This document shows positions 18,419-27,728 of a stretch of 64,000 nucleotides of DNA, piece by piece. The stretch spans positions 30,733 through 94,732 of the forward strand of contig NZ_BAVZ01000015.1 of assembly GCF_000576305.1 (NCBI RefSeq). The letters are read 5' to 3'. Within the stretch, counting starts at the first letter, position 1. Each line of letters begins with the position of its first letter. A program made the translations under genes and the position numbers. This stretch comes from Paenibacillus pini JCM 16418 (GTDB taxonomy: Bacteria; Bacillota; Bacilli; Paenibacillales; Paenibacillaceae). The notes beneath the pieces were generated by a model. That model saw only the letters and a list, made by a program, of their open reading frames with translations, did no database searches and was not told the origin of the DNA.

Positions 18419-18793
18419 ATGCGATTATGGCATGAAGCACTTATCCCTAAGATTCCTCGTCCTCAGCTACTGGGTCAGCACCGGGAATGCTGCGCGCTGC
18501 GAGGAAATGGCTGGGGGAAAAGACATGCAACGGTTAATTATGTGTTTGAATATAGCCCGATGATGCTGTTCAGGTATCATAATCTTATTATGATAGAGAT
18601 GAAACAACGAAATTATAACGTGGACGAACTGTGGGGAAATCCTTTGTACCGAGGAAAATTATGCGCTGCATGGCCTGAGGAAATTTTAGCTGAACTGCTG
18701 GATGTAGATGTATATCCTGAGCATCAAGAGCAATATTTACAAGAATGTCTGGATAATTTAAGTGCAAAAGGTATTATTATTGAAAATATTTAG
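18419..18793 (+). CDS. TIGR02328/pyrimidine-dimer glycosylase-like protein
   Basis: About 124 residues from ATG 18419 (AAGGTGGGTGG just upstream). The sequence RLWHEALIPKIPRPQLLGQH, followed by RECCALRGNGWGKRHATV, is diagnostic of the small TIGR02328 family. That family is placed near the T4 endonuclease V/pyrimidine-dimer DNA glycosylase group (conserved N-terminal helix, Arg, His and Glu). Enzymatic activity in this branch is not established. Single gene; no obvious partner. Confidence 0.7.
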   Translation: MRLWHEALIPKIPRPQLLGQHRECCALRGNGWGKRHATVNYVFEYSPMMLFRYHNLIMIEMKQRNYNVDELWGNPLYRGKLCAAWPEEILAELLDVDVYPEHQEQYLQECLDNLSAKGIIIENI

Positions 18794-18821
18794 CGTGAGA
18801 CGTTCAAGTATATGGTGGGTT

Positions 18822-18887
18822 TGAGCTGAGTTGGGTGGTATTTTGGAGGATATGTGAGGATATTTCCAAACTTCATAGGTCAGCTCA
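18822..18887 (+). other. Nested hairpin in intergenic DNA, possible small RNA or leader
   Basis: TGAGCTGA (18822-18829) pairs perfectly with TCAGCTCA (18880-18887), and inside it TTTGGA (18842-18847) pairs with TCCAAA (18865-18870). It lies in the 224-bp gap before a small ORF. No poly-T follows, so it is not a terminator. Confidence 0.35.
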
Positions 18888-19017
18888 GCTGAAGCGATGT
18901 GAGCGCGTTCAGAGCGAGTAACGGCTTTTTCAGCACGTTTTCAATCATTTTCATAAAGGCTTATAATAATAGAGAACTTCCCGGCAAGATAAAAACTAAC
19001 CAGGAGTGATTAATTTT

Positions 19018-19185
19018 ATGAGTCAGGCAATATTGGAACGTCGTAGTGAATTGTTAAAACGAAACATTCAACAAATGCTTATTCAAGACAATCAGTATGG
19101 AATCAGCCGTCAAGAAAATTTGTTTCTGAATCAAATGATTAAAGAGCTTCACCAAACTTCACACGAAATTAACGCTGGCGAGTAA
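19018..19185 (+). CDS. Small hypothetical protein, 55 residues
   Basis: ATG 19018 follows CAGGAGTGAT at good spacing. The product is a helical, Gln/Asn-rich peptide (LLKRNIQQMLIQDNQYGISR, then LNQMIKELHQTSHEI). I considered the Spo0E phosphatase family because of size and helical pairing, but the SQxLD signature is absent. A strong terminator 80 bp later supports a real transcription unit. Confidence 0.6.
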   Translation: MSQAILERRSELLKRNIQQMLIQDNQYGISRQENLFLNQMIKELHQTSHEINAGE

Positions 19186-19264
19186 TATGCCTAGCTTTGT
19201 GAAATGACATGGACATGTTGGCCAGCCCATATATTTGTTATTTATAATTGATGAATATGAAAAT

Positions 19265-19293
19265 GAGGATACCCATTCAGGGTATCCTCTTTA
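19265..19293 (+). terminator. Intrinsic terminator of the small gene
   Basis: GAGGATACCC-ATTCA-GGGTATCCTC followed by TTTA. Confidence 0.85.
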
Positions 19294-19380
19294 GTTATGG
19301 GGTTATATTCCCTAGAGTTCCTTAAGCATATGTGAAACCTAAGGCTGAATAAATTTGAATTTTTTTATTATAAAAACCCA

Positions 19381-19409
19381 TTGAATACCCACCGGGGGTA
19401 TAGTATAAT
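19381..19409 (+). promoter_or_regulatory. csoR promoter with CsoR operator
   Basis: -35 TTGAAT (19381-19386), 17-bp spacer, -10 TATAAT (19404-19409). The pseudo-palindrome ATACCC-ACCGG-GGGTAT (19385-19401) fills the spacer and matches the known CsoR site type (TACCC...GGGTA). Copper-free CsoR bound here would block RNA polymerase. Confidence 0.9.
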
Positions 19410-19443
19410 TGATTTATAAAGACTTAAAGTTCATGAAGGGGGT

Positions 19444-19818
19444 ATGGAAATGTCCGCTGCGAATCCAGATAAAGATGCATTCAATGAGACAACTGATTTA
19501 CTTCCTGAACAAGATGAGACCTGTGGTCCGGGCTGCAGTGAAAGACATAGCCATCATTCGGCACAAACCAAGAATAACTTGATCACTAGGTTGAACCGTA
19601 TAGAAGGTCAGATCCGTGGAGTGAAGGGTCTTATTGAGAAAGATACGTATTGTGATGATGTATTAAACCAGATTGCAGCTGTACAGTCTGCTTTGAATAG
19701 CGTGGGTAAGCTACTACTTGAAGGGCATATGAAGAGCTGTGTGGTGGAGCGAATTGAGTCAGGAGATCACGCTGTGATTGACGAGCTTCTGGTTACGGTT
19801 AAGAAATTAATGAAATAA
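19444..19818 (+). CDS. csoR: Copper-sensing repressor CsoR
   Basis: 124 residues. All-helical DUF156 protein with the Cu(I) triad: Cys in DTYCDDVL, His and Cys in EGHMKSCV. It has an N-terminal extension rich in Cys/His (CGPGCSERHSHHS) not needed in classical CsoR that may bind extra metal. GAAGGGGG precedes ATG 19444. First gene of csoR-copZ-copA. Confidence 0.95.
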   Translation: MEMSAANPDKDAFNETTDLLPEQDETCGPGCSERHSHHSAQTKNNLITRLNRIEGQIRGVKGLIEKDTYCDDVLNQIAAVQSALNSVGKLLLEGHMKSCVVERIESGDHAVIDELLVTVKKLMK

Positions 19819-19861
19819 TAGGCTGCATAGCAGGATTGTACAATAAAAGGAGGAATATTAG

Positions 19862-20062
19862 ATGAAGAACGTAAAACTAAATGTGAATGGAATGTCTTGC
19901 GGACATTGTGTAAACGCTGTAGAGGGCGCTGTTAAAGAAGCGGGTGCAAACGGTAAGGTAGATCTGCCAACCAAAACGGTTACTGTGGATTATGATGAAA
20001 ATAAAGTCAGCCTGGATGCTATCAAAGCCGCTATCGAGGATCAAGGGTACGACGTAGCCTAA
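19862..20062 (+). CDS. copZ: Copper chaperone CopZ
   Basis: 66 residues, single HMA domain with the Cu(I) loop GMSCGHC at about 10-16 and the typical end AIEDQGYDVA. It delivers Cu(I) to CopA and CsoR. AGGAGGA precedes the ATG; it lies 43 bp after csoR in the same operon. Confidence 0.95.
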   Translation: MKNVKLNVNGMSCGHCVNAVEGAVKEAGANGKVDLPTKTVTVDYDENKVSLDAIKAAIEDQGYDVA

Positions 20063-20112
20063 AATTCTTCAACTGCCATGGGCAGAGGTGGCCATCATTT
20101 CATCTACTAAAG

Positions 20113-20210
20113 ACCGCGTAGAGATACGCGGTTCAATATACCTTGCAGCGCGAACATGGGTAAGAAGGTCGCTGCCTTTTTTTATCACTTATTTTATACT
20201 AAGGGGGTAT
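20113..20210 (+). promoter_or_regulatory. copZ-copA intercistronic hairpin and CsoR-like half-site
   Basis: A perfect ACCGCGTA-GAGA-TACGCGGT hairpin (20113-20132) has no T-run and so looks like an mRNA processing or stability element. Further on, GGGGGTAT (20203-20210) repeats the right half of the csoR operator just upstream of copA; the left half is degenerate and the spacing 2 bp shorter. The ORF reading through here from 20156 is rejected as coding. Confidence 0.4.
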
Positions 20211-20230
20211 ATGAAAGGAGAGTTTATAGA

Positions 20231-22669
20231 ATGGCACAAACAGAGCCGTCTCCAAATCAAGAACAGCAAACAACGATGCAGATCACGGGTATGACCTGTG
20301 CAGCCTGTGCTACGCGGATTGAAAAGGGTCTTAGCCGGATGGAAGGCGTCAGCCGTGCCAACGTGAATTTAGCGTTGGAGCAGGCTACAGTTTCATTCGA
20401 TCCGAAGCAAGCGGATCTGAAGAAGATGGAAGAAAAGATCGAATCCTTGGGATATGGAACCATGAAGGAAAATATGGATTTTGAAATTACAGGCATGACC
20501 TGTGCTGCATGCGCAACACGTATCGAAAAAGGACTCTCAAGAATGCCTGGAGTAACGGAAGCGAATGTAAACTTGGCGCTGGAGACAGCGCATGTGGTAT
20601 ATGCGCCTGGAAGTGTCGATGTTCAGGCTATGATTCAGAAGGTGGAACAGCTGGGCTACAAAGCTATTCCGAAGCAGGAAGCAAAGGATACAGCGGAATT
20701 GCGTCTGCAAGAAATCAATCGGAAGCGATGGAAATGGATGATGTCGGCGATTCTATCGCTACCGCTGTTATGGGCAATGGTAGGGCATTTTTCCTTCACC
20801 AGCTGGATTCCAGTGCCTAGCTTGTTCATGAATCCATGGTTCCAGCTCGTGCTGGCTACTCCCGTGCAGTTCATCATCGGGGGGCAATTCTATGTAGGCG
20901 CTTATAAAGCGCTCCGTAATAAAAGCGCAAATATGGATGTGCTGGTGGCGCTCGGAACGTCAGCCGCATATTTTTATAGCTTATATTTAACAATCCAATC
21001 GATCGGCATGAATATGAATCATACCGTTGAAATGTATTATGAGACGAGTAGCATTCTGATTACGCTTATCCTTGTTGGTAAATGGTTCGAGGCGCTGGCT
21101 AAGGGGCGTTCCTCTGAAGCCATTAAGAGCTTAATGGGGCTACAAGCGAAGACGGCACTGGTCATCCGTGATGGACAAGAGCTGAGTATTCCTGTAGCTG
21201 AGGTGGCCGTAGGAGACACGGTAATCGTCAAGCCGGGCGAAAAAATTCCGGTGGATGGTCGCGTTCTTGACGGCAACTCCTCTGTTGATGAATCGATGCT
21301 TACAGGGGAAAGCTTACCTGTTGAGAAGCAGCAGGGGGCAGATGTAGTCGGAGCGACGTTGAACAAGAACGGCGTGCTACGGATTCAGGCCACCAAGGTT
21401 GGTAGTGAAACGGCGCTTGCGCAAATTATTAAAGTAGTTGAAGAGGCACAAGGATCGAAGGCACCTATTCAGCGGATTGCCGATGTCATTTCAGGCATTT
21501 TCGTACCCGTAGTTGTAGGGATTGCAATCGTTACGTTCTTGATATGGTACTTTGGTGTGGAGCAGGGTCAGTTTGCGCAGGCACTTGAAAAAGCAATAGC
21601 CGTGCTCGTTATCGCATGTCCGTGTGCGCTGGGACTTGCGACACCAACTTCAATTATGGCTGGCTCAGGCCGCGCCGCTGAATTCGGTATTCTGTTCAAA
21701 GGCGGCGAGCATTTGGAAGCCGCGCAGGGTGTGCAGGTGGTTGTTCTTGATAAAACGGGTACGGTCACGAGTGGTAAGCCTACGCTTACGGATGTGATCC
21801 CGGCACCCGTTATGACGGAGCAATCGTTGCTGCGTATGACGGCTGCGGTAGAACGTCAGTCAGAGCATCCACTGGCGGATGCTATTGTTGCAGGTGCCTT
21901 GGAGCGGAGCAAGGGATTGCCGCTACCAGAGGCGAAGCAGTTTGAGAATATCCCTGGATACGGAGTATCCGCATGTGGATGGTCGACCTGTGCTAGTGGG
22001 AACGCGGAAGCTAATGACGGAACGCGGTATTGAAATGAAGGGTGCACTTTCCGCGATGAATCAGCTAGAGGAAGCGGGGAAGACCGCGATGCTCGTTGCT
22101 GTGGATGGCAAATATGCGGGCATGGTTGCGGTAGCGGATACGATCAAAGAGACTTCTCGTGAAGCGGTGTCACGTCTCACAGACATGGGCATTGAGGTTG
22201 TTATGATTACAGGTGACAATGTTCGGACAGCGAATGCGATAGCTGAGCAAGCTGGGATTACCCGCGTTCTGGCAGAAGTTCTTCCTGAAGGCAAGGCTGA
22301 GGAAGTGAGGAAGCTGCAGCAATCGGGTAAACGGATTGCTATGGTCGGTGACGGGATTAATGATGCCCCGGCACTAGCAACGGCGGACATCGGGATGGCG
22401 ATTGGAACAGGCACGGATGTGGCGATGGAAGCTGCGGATGTAACGCTGATGCGCGGCGATTTGAATGCCATTGCTGATGCGATTTTGATGAGCCGCAAGA
22501 CGATGGGCAATATCAAGCAGAACCTATTCTGGGCACTAGCTATAATGCGGTGGGTATTCCTATCGCGGCGGCAGGGTTTCTCGCTCCATGGCTCGCGGGA
22601 GCGGCTATGGCATTCAGTTCGGTATCAGTCGTGCTGAATGCGCTGCGTTTGCAGCGGGTGAAGCTGTAA
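20231..22669 (+). CDS. copA: Copper-exporting P1B-type ATPase CopA, two frameshifts
   Basis: Start ATG 20231 (AAAGGAGAG upstream). Two N-terminal HMA domains each carry GMTCAACATRIEKGL. They are followed by TGES (MLTGESLPVEK), the Cu transport motif CPC in IACPCALGLAT, the phosphorylation site DKTGT, the HP loop SEHPLADA and the nucleotide hinge GDGINDAPALA. The reading frame breaks near 21970 (one extra or two missing bases, resuming HVDGRPVLVG) and near 22541 (a T missing in GCTATAAT, resuming YNAVGIPIAAAGF) and ends at 22669. Repaired length ~813 residues, normal for CopA. No other copA is in the window, so sequencing error is favoured over pseudogenization. Confidence 0.85.
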
Positions 22670-22726
22670 GTCTTTTTGGATCACTTTAATCAATTGTTAA
22701 GTTAATACTTCCCACCTTTAAAATCA

Positions 22727-22780
22727 AACAGCGGCAGTCTAAGGTATGTTTTATACGTACCCTAGACTGCCGCTGTTTTT
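22727..22780. terminator. Long bidirectional terminator between copA and exoA
   Basis: ACAGCGGCAGTCTA.../...TAGACTGCCGCTGT stem of more than 14 bp followed by TTTTT. Confidence 0.95.
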
Positions 22781-22817
22781 GTGTAGTTCAGTATGATGCC
22801 AATAAATCGCGTATCCA

Positions 22818-23573
22818 TTAAATGTTCAGCGTAAGAATAACGGGGCAATGATCGCTGCCCATAATATAAGTGTCAATAAGAGCATCCTCTATGGAGGAGC
22901 TTAGTTGGTTAGAAACTAGGAAATAGTCAATGCGCCAGCCAACATTTCGTTCTCTTACTTTGGGCATGTACGACCACCAGCTATACGCATCAGTCTGCGT
23001 GGGATGTAGATAACGAAATGAATCGACGAATCCGGAATCGAGCAGTTGACTCATTTTGCCACGTTCTTCAGGCGTGAAGCCGGAGTTGTTGCGGTTGGAT
23101 TTAGGGTTCTTCAGGTCAATTTCTTGATGTGCAACGTTAAGATCACCGCAAATAATCACAGGCTTAAGCTTGTCCAGTCCAAGGACATATTCGCGGAATC
23201 GATCCTCCCATTCAAGTCTTAGCTCGAGTCTGGACAAGTCACGTCTTGCATTCGGTGTATACACATTCACCATATAAAAGGATTCAAATTCAAGTGTGAT
23301 CATCCGTCCTTCAGATTCTCGATCTTCCTCGATGCCATATCGCACGGACAGCGGTGGGATTTTGGTGAAAATCGCAGTGCCAGAGTACCCCTTTTTCTCA
23401 GCATAATTCCAGTACTGTTGATACTGATCCCCATGATCGAGCTGGATTTGACCTTCTTGCAGCTTGGTCTCCTGAACACAAAAAATATCGGCGTCCATTT
23501 CCTTAAAATATTCATTAAAACCTTTGGTAACACAGGCTCTTAGCCCGTTAACATTCCATGAAATCAACTTCAA
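22818..23573 (-). CDS. exoA: Exodeoxyribonuclease III / AP endonuclease (ExoA)
   Basis: About 251 residues. TTG 23573 (reading KLISWNVNGLRA after it) is chosen because AGGGAG precedes it; there is no nearby ATG. Exonuclease-endonuclease-phosphatase fold with ISWNVNGLR, the metal ligand in CVQETKLQ, GDLNVAHQEIDL, the loop GFTPEERGKM and the catalytic GSDHCPVIL end. Acts in base excision repair at abasic sites. Single gene. Confidence 0.9.
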   Translation of the reverse strand: MKLISWNVNGLRACVTKGFNEYFKEMDADIFCVQETKLQEGQIQLDHGDQYQQYWNYAEKKGYSGTAIFTKIPPLSVRYGIEEDRESEGRMITLEFESFYMVNVYTPNARRDLSRLELRLEWEDRFREYVLGLDKLKPVIICGDLNVAHQEIDLKNPKSNRNNSGFTPEERGKMSQLLDSGFVDSFRYLHPTQTDAYSWWSYMPKVRERNVGWRIDYFLVSNQLSSSIEDALIDTYIMGSDHCPVILTLNI

Positions 23574-23696
23574 TATGATCAATCTCCCTATACGTAGCAA
23601 TCTGATTTTGTACATGCAGTAATGAAGTCATCTATGTTAAACTTGCTAGACTGTCTACTCTTAAAACTAAATAATTTGTGAGGTATAGTCAAACTT

Positions 23697-24866
23697 ATGA
23701 AAGTATCTACGCCACTTCGAACGTTTAATTTCTTGTATTTTGCTCTACTTGCGATGTTCATTCCCTTTCTACCTGTATATTTCGATGATCAGGGGCTGAA
23801 TCCAGCTCAAATTGGTGTCATCATTGGAACGGGTGGTTTCATTACGATTATTGCACAGCCCGTATGGGGTATGATTAGTGACCGGATGAGAACGATTCGA
23901 AAGGTGCTACTCATTTTGCTTGTGTTCTCTGCTGTGACAGGTTATTTGTTGTATAACACAGGCAGTTATCCACTGCTGGTTGCTTTTGCGATGGTTACTT
24001 ATTTCTTTCTAATGCCGATTGATCCTTTGACGGAGAGTTTGAATTTCCGCATAGCGGAGTCTTCGGGCATCAACTATGGATCAATTCGAACATTTGGAGC
24101 GCTCGGTTATGCAGTCATGTCGCTGCTTACAGGCGTGATGATGACACATTACGGTGCGCATAGCTTAGCCATTCTGTTCGCGGTGATTTCGGTTCTTGGA
24201 TTTATCACGATGCTGTTTATACCAGACGCACCCGTATCGTCGACGCCCGTGAAATTAGGAACACTTAAGGAGTTTATACGCAATAAAGAGACGCTTTGGT
24301 TTCTGTTGCTGGTCTTTATTAGTTCGGTTCCAGCACGGATGAATGATACCTTTCTGGGTGTTTACATTCGTGAGCTAGGGGGGAGTGCAACACTCGTAGG
24401 GGTAACATGGTTCCTTGCTGCTGGTAGCGAAATTGTTGTATTTGCATTCAGTTACTGGTGGCTTCGGCAAGGCAAAGAACTCATTATGATTTCAGTTGCT
24501 GGTGCATTCTATTTTCTAAGATTTTTCTTGTCGGCATTTATTACGGATCCCCAGGTGCTAGCTTATTTGCAAATCTTACAGCTACTCACGTTCCCTGTGT
24601 TCTACACCGCTGCGATTCAATATTTATATCGTATCGTACCTGTCGAGTGGAGGGCTACGGGCCAGACATTGTTAGCTTTGTTGTTCTTTGGGGTGTCAGG
24701 TATTATAGCGTCTTATATCGGTGGTGCATTATATGCTAACTTAGGGGGACAAACGCTGTTTTTTATCATTTCAGCGATGTCGTTCCTAGGTATGCTGCTA
24801 GGACTAAGCTTGTACTTCAAATACGGACGTACACGTAAGTCAGAAAAAGAAATGGAACAGGCTTAA
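23697..24866 (+). CDS. MFS transporter (MFS_1-like, HcaT/YwbF-type)
   Basis: 389 residues, 12 membrane helices. It has the MFS loop WGMISDRMRTIRKV after helix 2, and the opening FNFLYFALLAMFIPFLPVYF is typical of the HcaT/LacY-related branch. Substrate unknown. Monocistronic with its own terminator. Confidence 0.75.
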   Translation: MKVSTPLRTFNFLYFALLAMFIPFLPVYFDDQGLNPAQIGVIIGTGGFITIIAQPVWGMISDRMRTIRKVLLILLVFSAVTGYLLYNTGSYPLLVAFAMVTYFFLMPIDPLTESLNFRIAESSGINYGSIRTFGALGYAVMSLLTGVMMTHYGAHSLAILFAVISVLGFITMLFIPDAPVSSTPVKLGTLKEFIRNKETLWFLLLVFISSVPARMNDTFLGVYIRELGGSATLVGVTWFLAAGSEIVVFAFSYWWLRQGKELIMISVAGAFYFLRFFLSAFITDPQVLAYLQILQLLTFPVFYTAAIQYLYRIVPVEWRATGQTLLALLFFGVSGIIASYIGGALYANLGGQTLFFIISAMSFLGMLLGLSLYFKYGRTRKSEKEMEQA

Positions 24867-24898
24867 GTATACTTAGGCGAAATTTAATTCATGATAAG

Positions 24899-24943
24899 GT
24901 CGTCACTTTAGTAGTTTGACTACTGGAGAGGCGGCTTTTTTTG
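24899..24943 (+). terminator. Probable intrinsic terminator
   Basis: GTCGTC pairs with GGCGGC through G-T pairs around an inner AGTAG/CTACT hairpin, then seven T. Confidence 0.65.
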
Positions 24944-25063
24944 TATGTGTTCTAATTATTTCCAATGTACGTTATTACGATAGGATTTTTGGAATCTGGG
25001 GTAATGAATGTTACAATTTCGGAATAACATAGTTTCCAGATTGTAAAAGGGAGGAATTATTCA

Positions 25064-25813
25064 ATGAATGACATCATCACACAATTAATGAGTCATCGTT
25101 CGATACGTAAATTTACAAATGATCCGATAACAAAGGAGCAACTTCATAGTATCATCGCTGCGGGTCAGATGGCCTCAAGCTCCAGTAATGTTCAGGCGTT
25201 TAGCGTCATTGCGGCTACAGACCCTGAGCTTAAGAAGAAGCTAGCCGTTCTAGCTGGAAATCAGGCCTATGTGGAGCAATGTTCCGTATTTCTGGTATGG
25301 TGCGCTGATCTATATCGATTGCAGGAAGTGACGAGCGACCATTTAAAGGAAGCAAATCAGTCTTCTCATGTGGATACGACAGAGAACTTCATCGTGGCTA
25401 CCGTTGATGCAGCACTTGCAGCACAAAATGCTGCTGTCGCTGCGGAATCGATGGGTCTGGGGATTGTATATATTGGCGGGGTACGAAATCGCATTGCGGA
25501 GTTATCGGAGCTGTTGGGGCTACCAGAGTTAGTGTATCCGGTCTTTGGCATGTGTGTAGGTGTTCCTGATCAAGAACCAGGTTTACGCCCACGCCTGCCG
25601 GTAGAAGCTGTACTCCATGAGAATGGCTATAACAAGGAACAGACGGTGGAGCAAGTGAAGGTATATGACGGCACCATGAAACGTTATTTGGAAGAACGTA
25701 CGAACGGCGCGAAGGACACGCCGTGGTCGCAAGTGATGGCAGATCGTCTTGCCGAGCCGATTCGGCTGCATATGAGAGAGTTTCTAGATGAAAAGGGATT
25801 TATGAAGCGATAG
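25064..25813 (+). CDS. NADPH-dependent FMN nitroreductase, NfsA/NfrA type
   Basis: 249 residues. HRSIRKFTNDPI at 12-23 (phosphate-binding Arg pair), ASSSSNVQAFSVI, MGLGIVYIGGVRN and PVFGMCVGVP mark the NfsA-like group. FMN-dependent two-electron reduction of flavin, nitro or quinone substrates. Ribosome site GGGAGG. Single gene. Confidence 0.85.
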   Translation: MNDIITQLMSHRSIRKFTNDPITKEQLHSIIAAGQMASSSSNVQAFSVIAATDPELKKKLAVLAGNQAYVEQCSVFLVWCADLYRLQEVTSDHLKEANQSSHVDTTENFIVATVDAALAAQNAAVAAESMGLGIVYIGGVRNRIAELSELLGLPELVYPVFGMCVGVPDQEPGLRPRLPVEAVLHENGYNKEQTVEQVKVYDGTMKRYLEERTNGAKDTPWSQVMADRLAEPIRLHMREFLDEKGFMKR

Positions 25814-25882
25814 TATTGCTAATTCATTGTGCACATGCGAGATGTACGTTTGATTGAGCATAATTTCTAAATCCTAAAGTGA

Positions 25883-26743
25883 TTAGATTCCGTAAAAGTG
25901 CTTTGTATTTGTATGAATGATTTGACGCGCCTCCGGCAGCGGTATGTTGTGAATACGACTCCAAGTCTCGACGATAGCTGCCGTCATGCGCGGATGTGTC
26001 ATTTGCCCTGCGAAAGGTCCTTCGAACGGCCATGGTCCATCGGTTTCAGCCATGACTTGGGAAACAGGGTATAGGCGAGCGAGCTCCTGAATTTCGACTT
26101 CGTACGTAATATCAGGGGTGAATGAAATAGAATAGCCGCGTTTTGCCATGAGCTCTATCGTTGCTTTGGAACCCTTAAACCAGTGGAAGTGTGCACGGGT
26201 GACACTATGTTTCTGAAGCAGCTCACAGGCAATGTCGGCATCTTCATATACAGCATGTAGGACAATAGGTTTATGATGCTTGGCAGCAAATGCTATAAAT
26301 CGCTCTAATAAGCGGATGTAGGGAGCATCGTCGAAGGTTTGTCCAGCTTCGGTCGCTTCCAGCCGAGAATAGTAGGGCAGGCCGACTTCTCCGACAGCGA
26401 TCATGTCGGAGAGATGCGCCTCCATCCACTCGAAGAGCTGATCTATCTCAGCTTCCGATGGCAGAGGTTGTTCGGGATGGAAACCGAAAGCAGGATAAAC
26501 GAGCGTGGGATAATGACTTGCAAGTTGTAAATTGGCACGGCTGGAGGCGAGATGCATCGATACCGCGATGACACACTCGACCTCGGTTTGTGGCAATTCT
26601 TTTAGCATGGCTTCTAACGGCTCGTTCTCATAGCTGTCTAAATGAATATGCGCATCAATTAACGGTGCAAGTTGAGAGTGTGTTCCATCTGTTTTGGACG
26701 GTGATACGATCGAAATTTCATTGTAGGTTGTAGGATGGTACAT
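25883..26743 (-). CDS. TatD-like metal-dependent hydrolase
   Basis: About 286 residues; ATG 26743 is preferred (GGAGG eight bases upstream) over ATG 26758, which overlaps the ribosome site. TIM-barrel metal ligands: HxH in DAHIHLDSY, Glu in AVGEVGLPYY, His in VLHAVY, His in HFHWF, Asp in ETDGPWP. The length and order match TatD-type DNases, but this branch has shorter motifs and its substrate is unknown. Convergent with the nitroreductase. Confidence 0.75.
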   Translation of the reverse strand: MYHPTTYNEISIVSPSKTDGTHSQLAPLIDAHIHLDSYENEPLEAMLKELPQTEVECVIAVSMHLASSRANLQLASHYPTLVYPAFGFHPEQPLPSEAEIDQLFEWMEAHLSDMIAVGEVGLPYYSRLEATEAGQTFDDAPYIRLLERFIAFAAKHHKPIVLHAVYEDADIACELLQKHSVTRAHFHWFKGSKATIELMAKRGYSISFTPDITYEVEIQELARLYPVSQVMAETDGPWPFEGPFAGQMTHPRMTAAIVETWSRIHNIPLPEARQIIHTNTKHFYGI

Positions 26744-26880
26744 TGGGCAGGCCTCCATTGCAAATTCAAATCATGGGTTGATTGGCTCCAATTGCTTCAC
26801 TTATAAAGCGAAGTATACTGTTCCTTGGGGGTAAGAGATGTCCCTGACGTCCAGCGTCGGACTAGGCATCTCTTCTTAGG

Positions 26881-27702
26881 TTATCTCGATCCTGCCAGCG
26901 GAACCTGCATCTTTCGCTGTTCTTCGCGCATCCAATCCGACAGCTCGCGCTTCAGTCGTAGGAATTCTGGATCTTCGGTTATTTCATCGCGTCGTGGCCG
27001 CGGGAAGGGTACGATAATCTCGTGCAGCACGGTAGCAGGACGGCTGGAGAAGACATAGATCCGGTTTGAGAGGAGCAGCGCTTCTTCGATGTTGTGAGTG
27101 ATGAATAGCACCGAGCGTCGATTCTCTTCCCACAGGTCGAGCAGCCAATGCTGCATGTCGCTGCGTGTGAGCGCGTCTAGCGCGCTGAACGGCTCGTCTA
27201 AGCACATCAGCTCCTGCGTACTAAGCATGGCACGCAGGAATGCAGCGCGCTGCTGCATACCACCAGAGAGCGTGTGAGGATAGTCCTTCTCAAATCCGCC
27301 GAGGCCAACCTTGGCAAGCCATTCGCGAGCTTCCTCGTGGTCTTCCTTGCCAGCGGTGCCTTGCACTTCACGGGCAAGCAGCACATTGTCTTCAATCGTG
27401 CGCCAAGGAAAAAGCGCGGGCTGCTGTGGCATATAGCTGATATGACCGCGCTCACCCGTTACATCGCGGCCGTTCATGCGTATGACACCGGAGTCCGGCG
27501 TGGTTAAACCGCCGATCATATGAAACAAAGTGCTTTTACCGCAGCCTGAAGGGCCAATAATTGAAACGAATTCTCCTTGCTCAACGGTAAGGGAAATATG
27601 ATCGAGCACAGGTAGCTTGCTGCGTTTACTGTTGAACGTTTTATAAACGGAGTCTACCTCAAGTGCAGGTATGCTTAGATCTTTAGGATTTTCGTTCTGC
27701 AT
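26881..27702 (-). CDS. thiZ: ABC transporter ATPase for thiamine precursor uptake
   Basis: 273 residues. Walker A GPSGCGKST, Q-loop in MPQQPALFPW, signature LSGGMQQR, Walker B LMCLDEPFSALD, H-loop ITHNIEEAL. It is of the nitrate/sulfonate/taurine-type ATPase family. Last gene of a four-gene operon (thiY, thiamine-binding protein, thiX, thiZ) behind a TPP riboswitch, hence the assignment to hydroxymethylpyrimidine import. Confidence 0.85.
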   Translation of the reverse strand: MQNENPKDLSIPALEVDSVYKTFNSKRSKLPVLDHISLTVEQGEFVSIIGPSGCGKSTLFHMIGGLTTPDSGVIRMNGRDVTGERGHISYMPQQPALFPWRTIEDNVLLAREVQGTAGKEDHEEAREWLAKVGLGGFEKDYPHTLSGGMQQRAAFLRAMLSTQELMCLDEPFSALDALTRSDMQHWLLDLWEENRRSVLFITHNIEEALLLSNRIYVFSSRPATVLHEIIVPFPRPRRDEITEDPEFLRLKRELSDWMREEQRKMQVPLAGSR

Positions 27703-27728
27703 GCATGTATCCTCCTTTCAGCGGAGCT

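Noticed and set aside
19018..19185. Spo0E-like phosphatase
   Set aside because: The size fits, but the SQxLD signature is absent.
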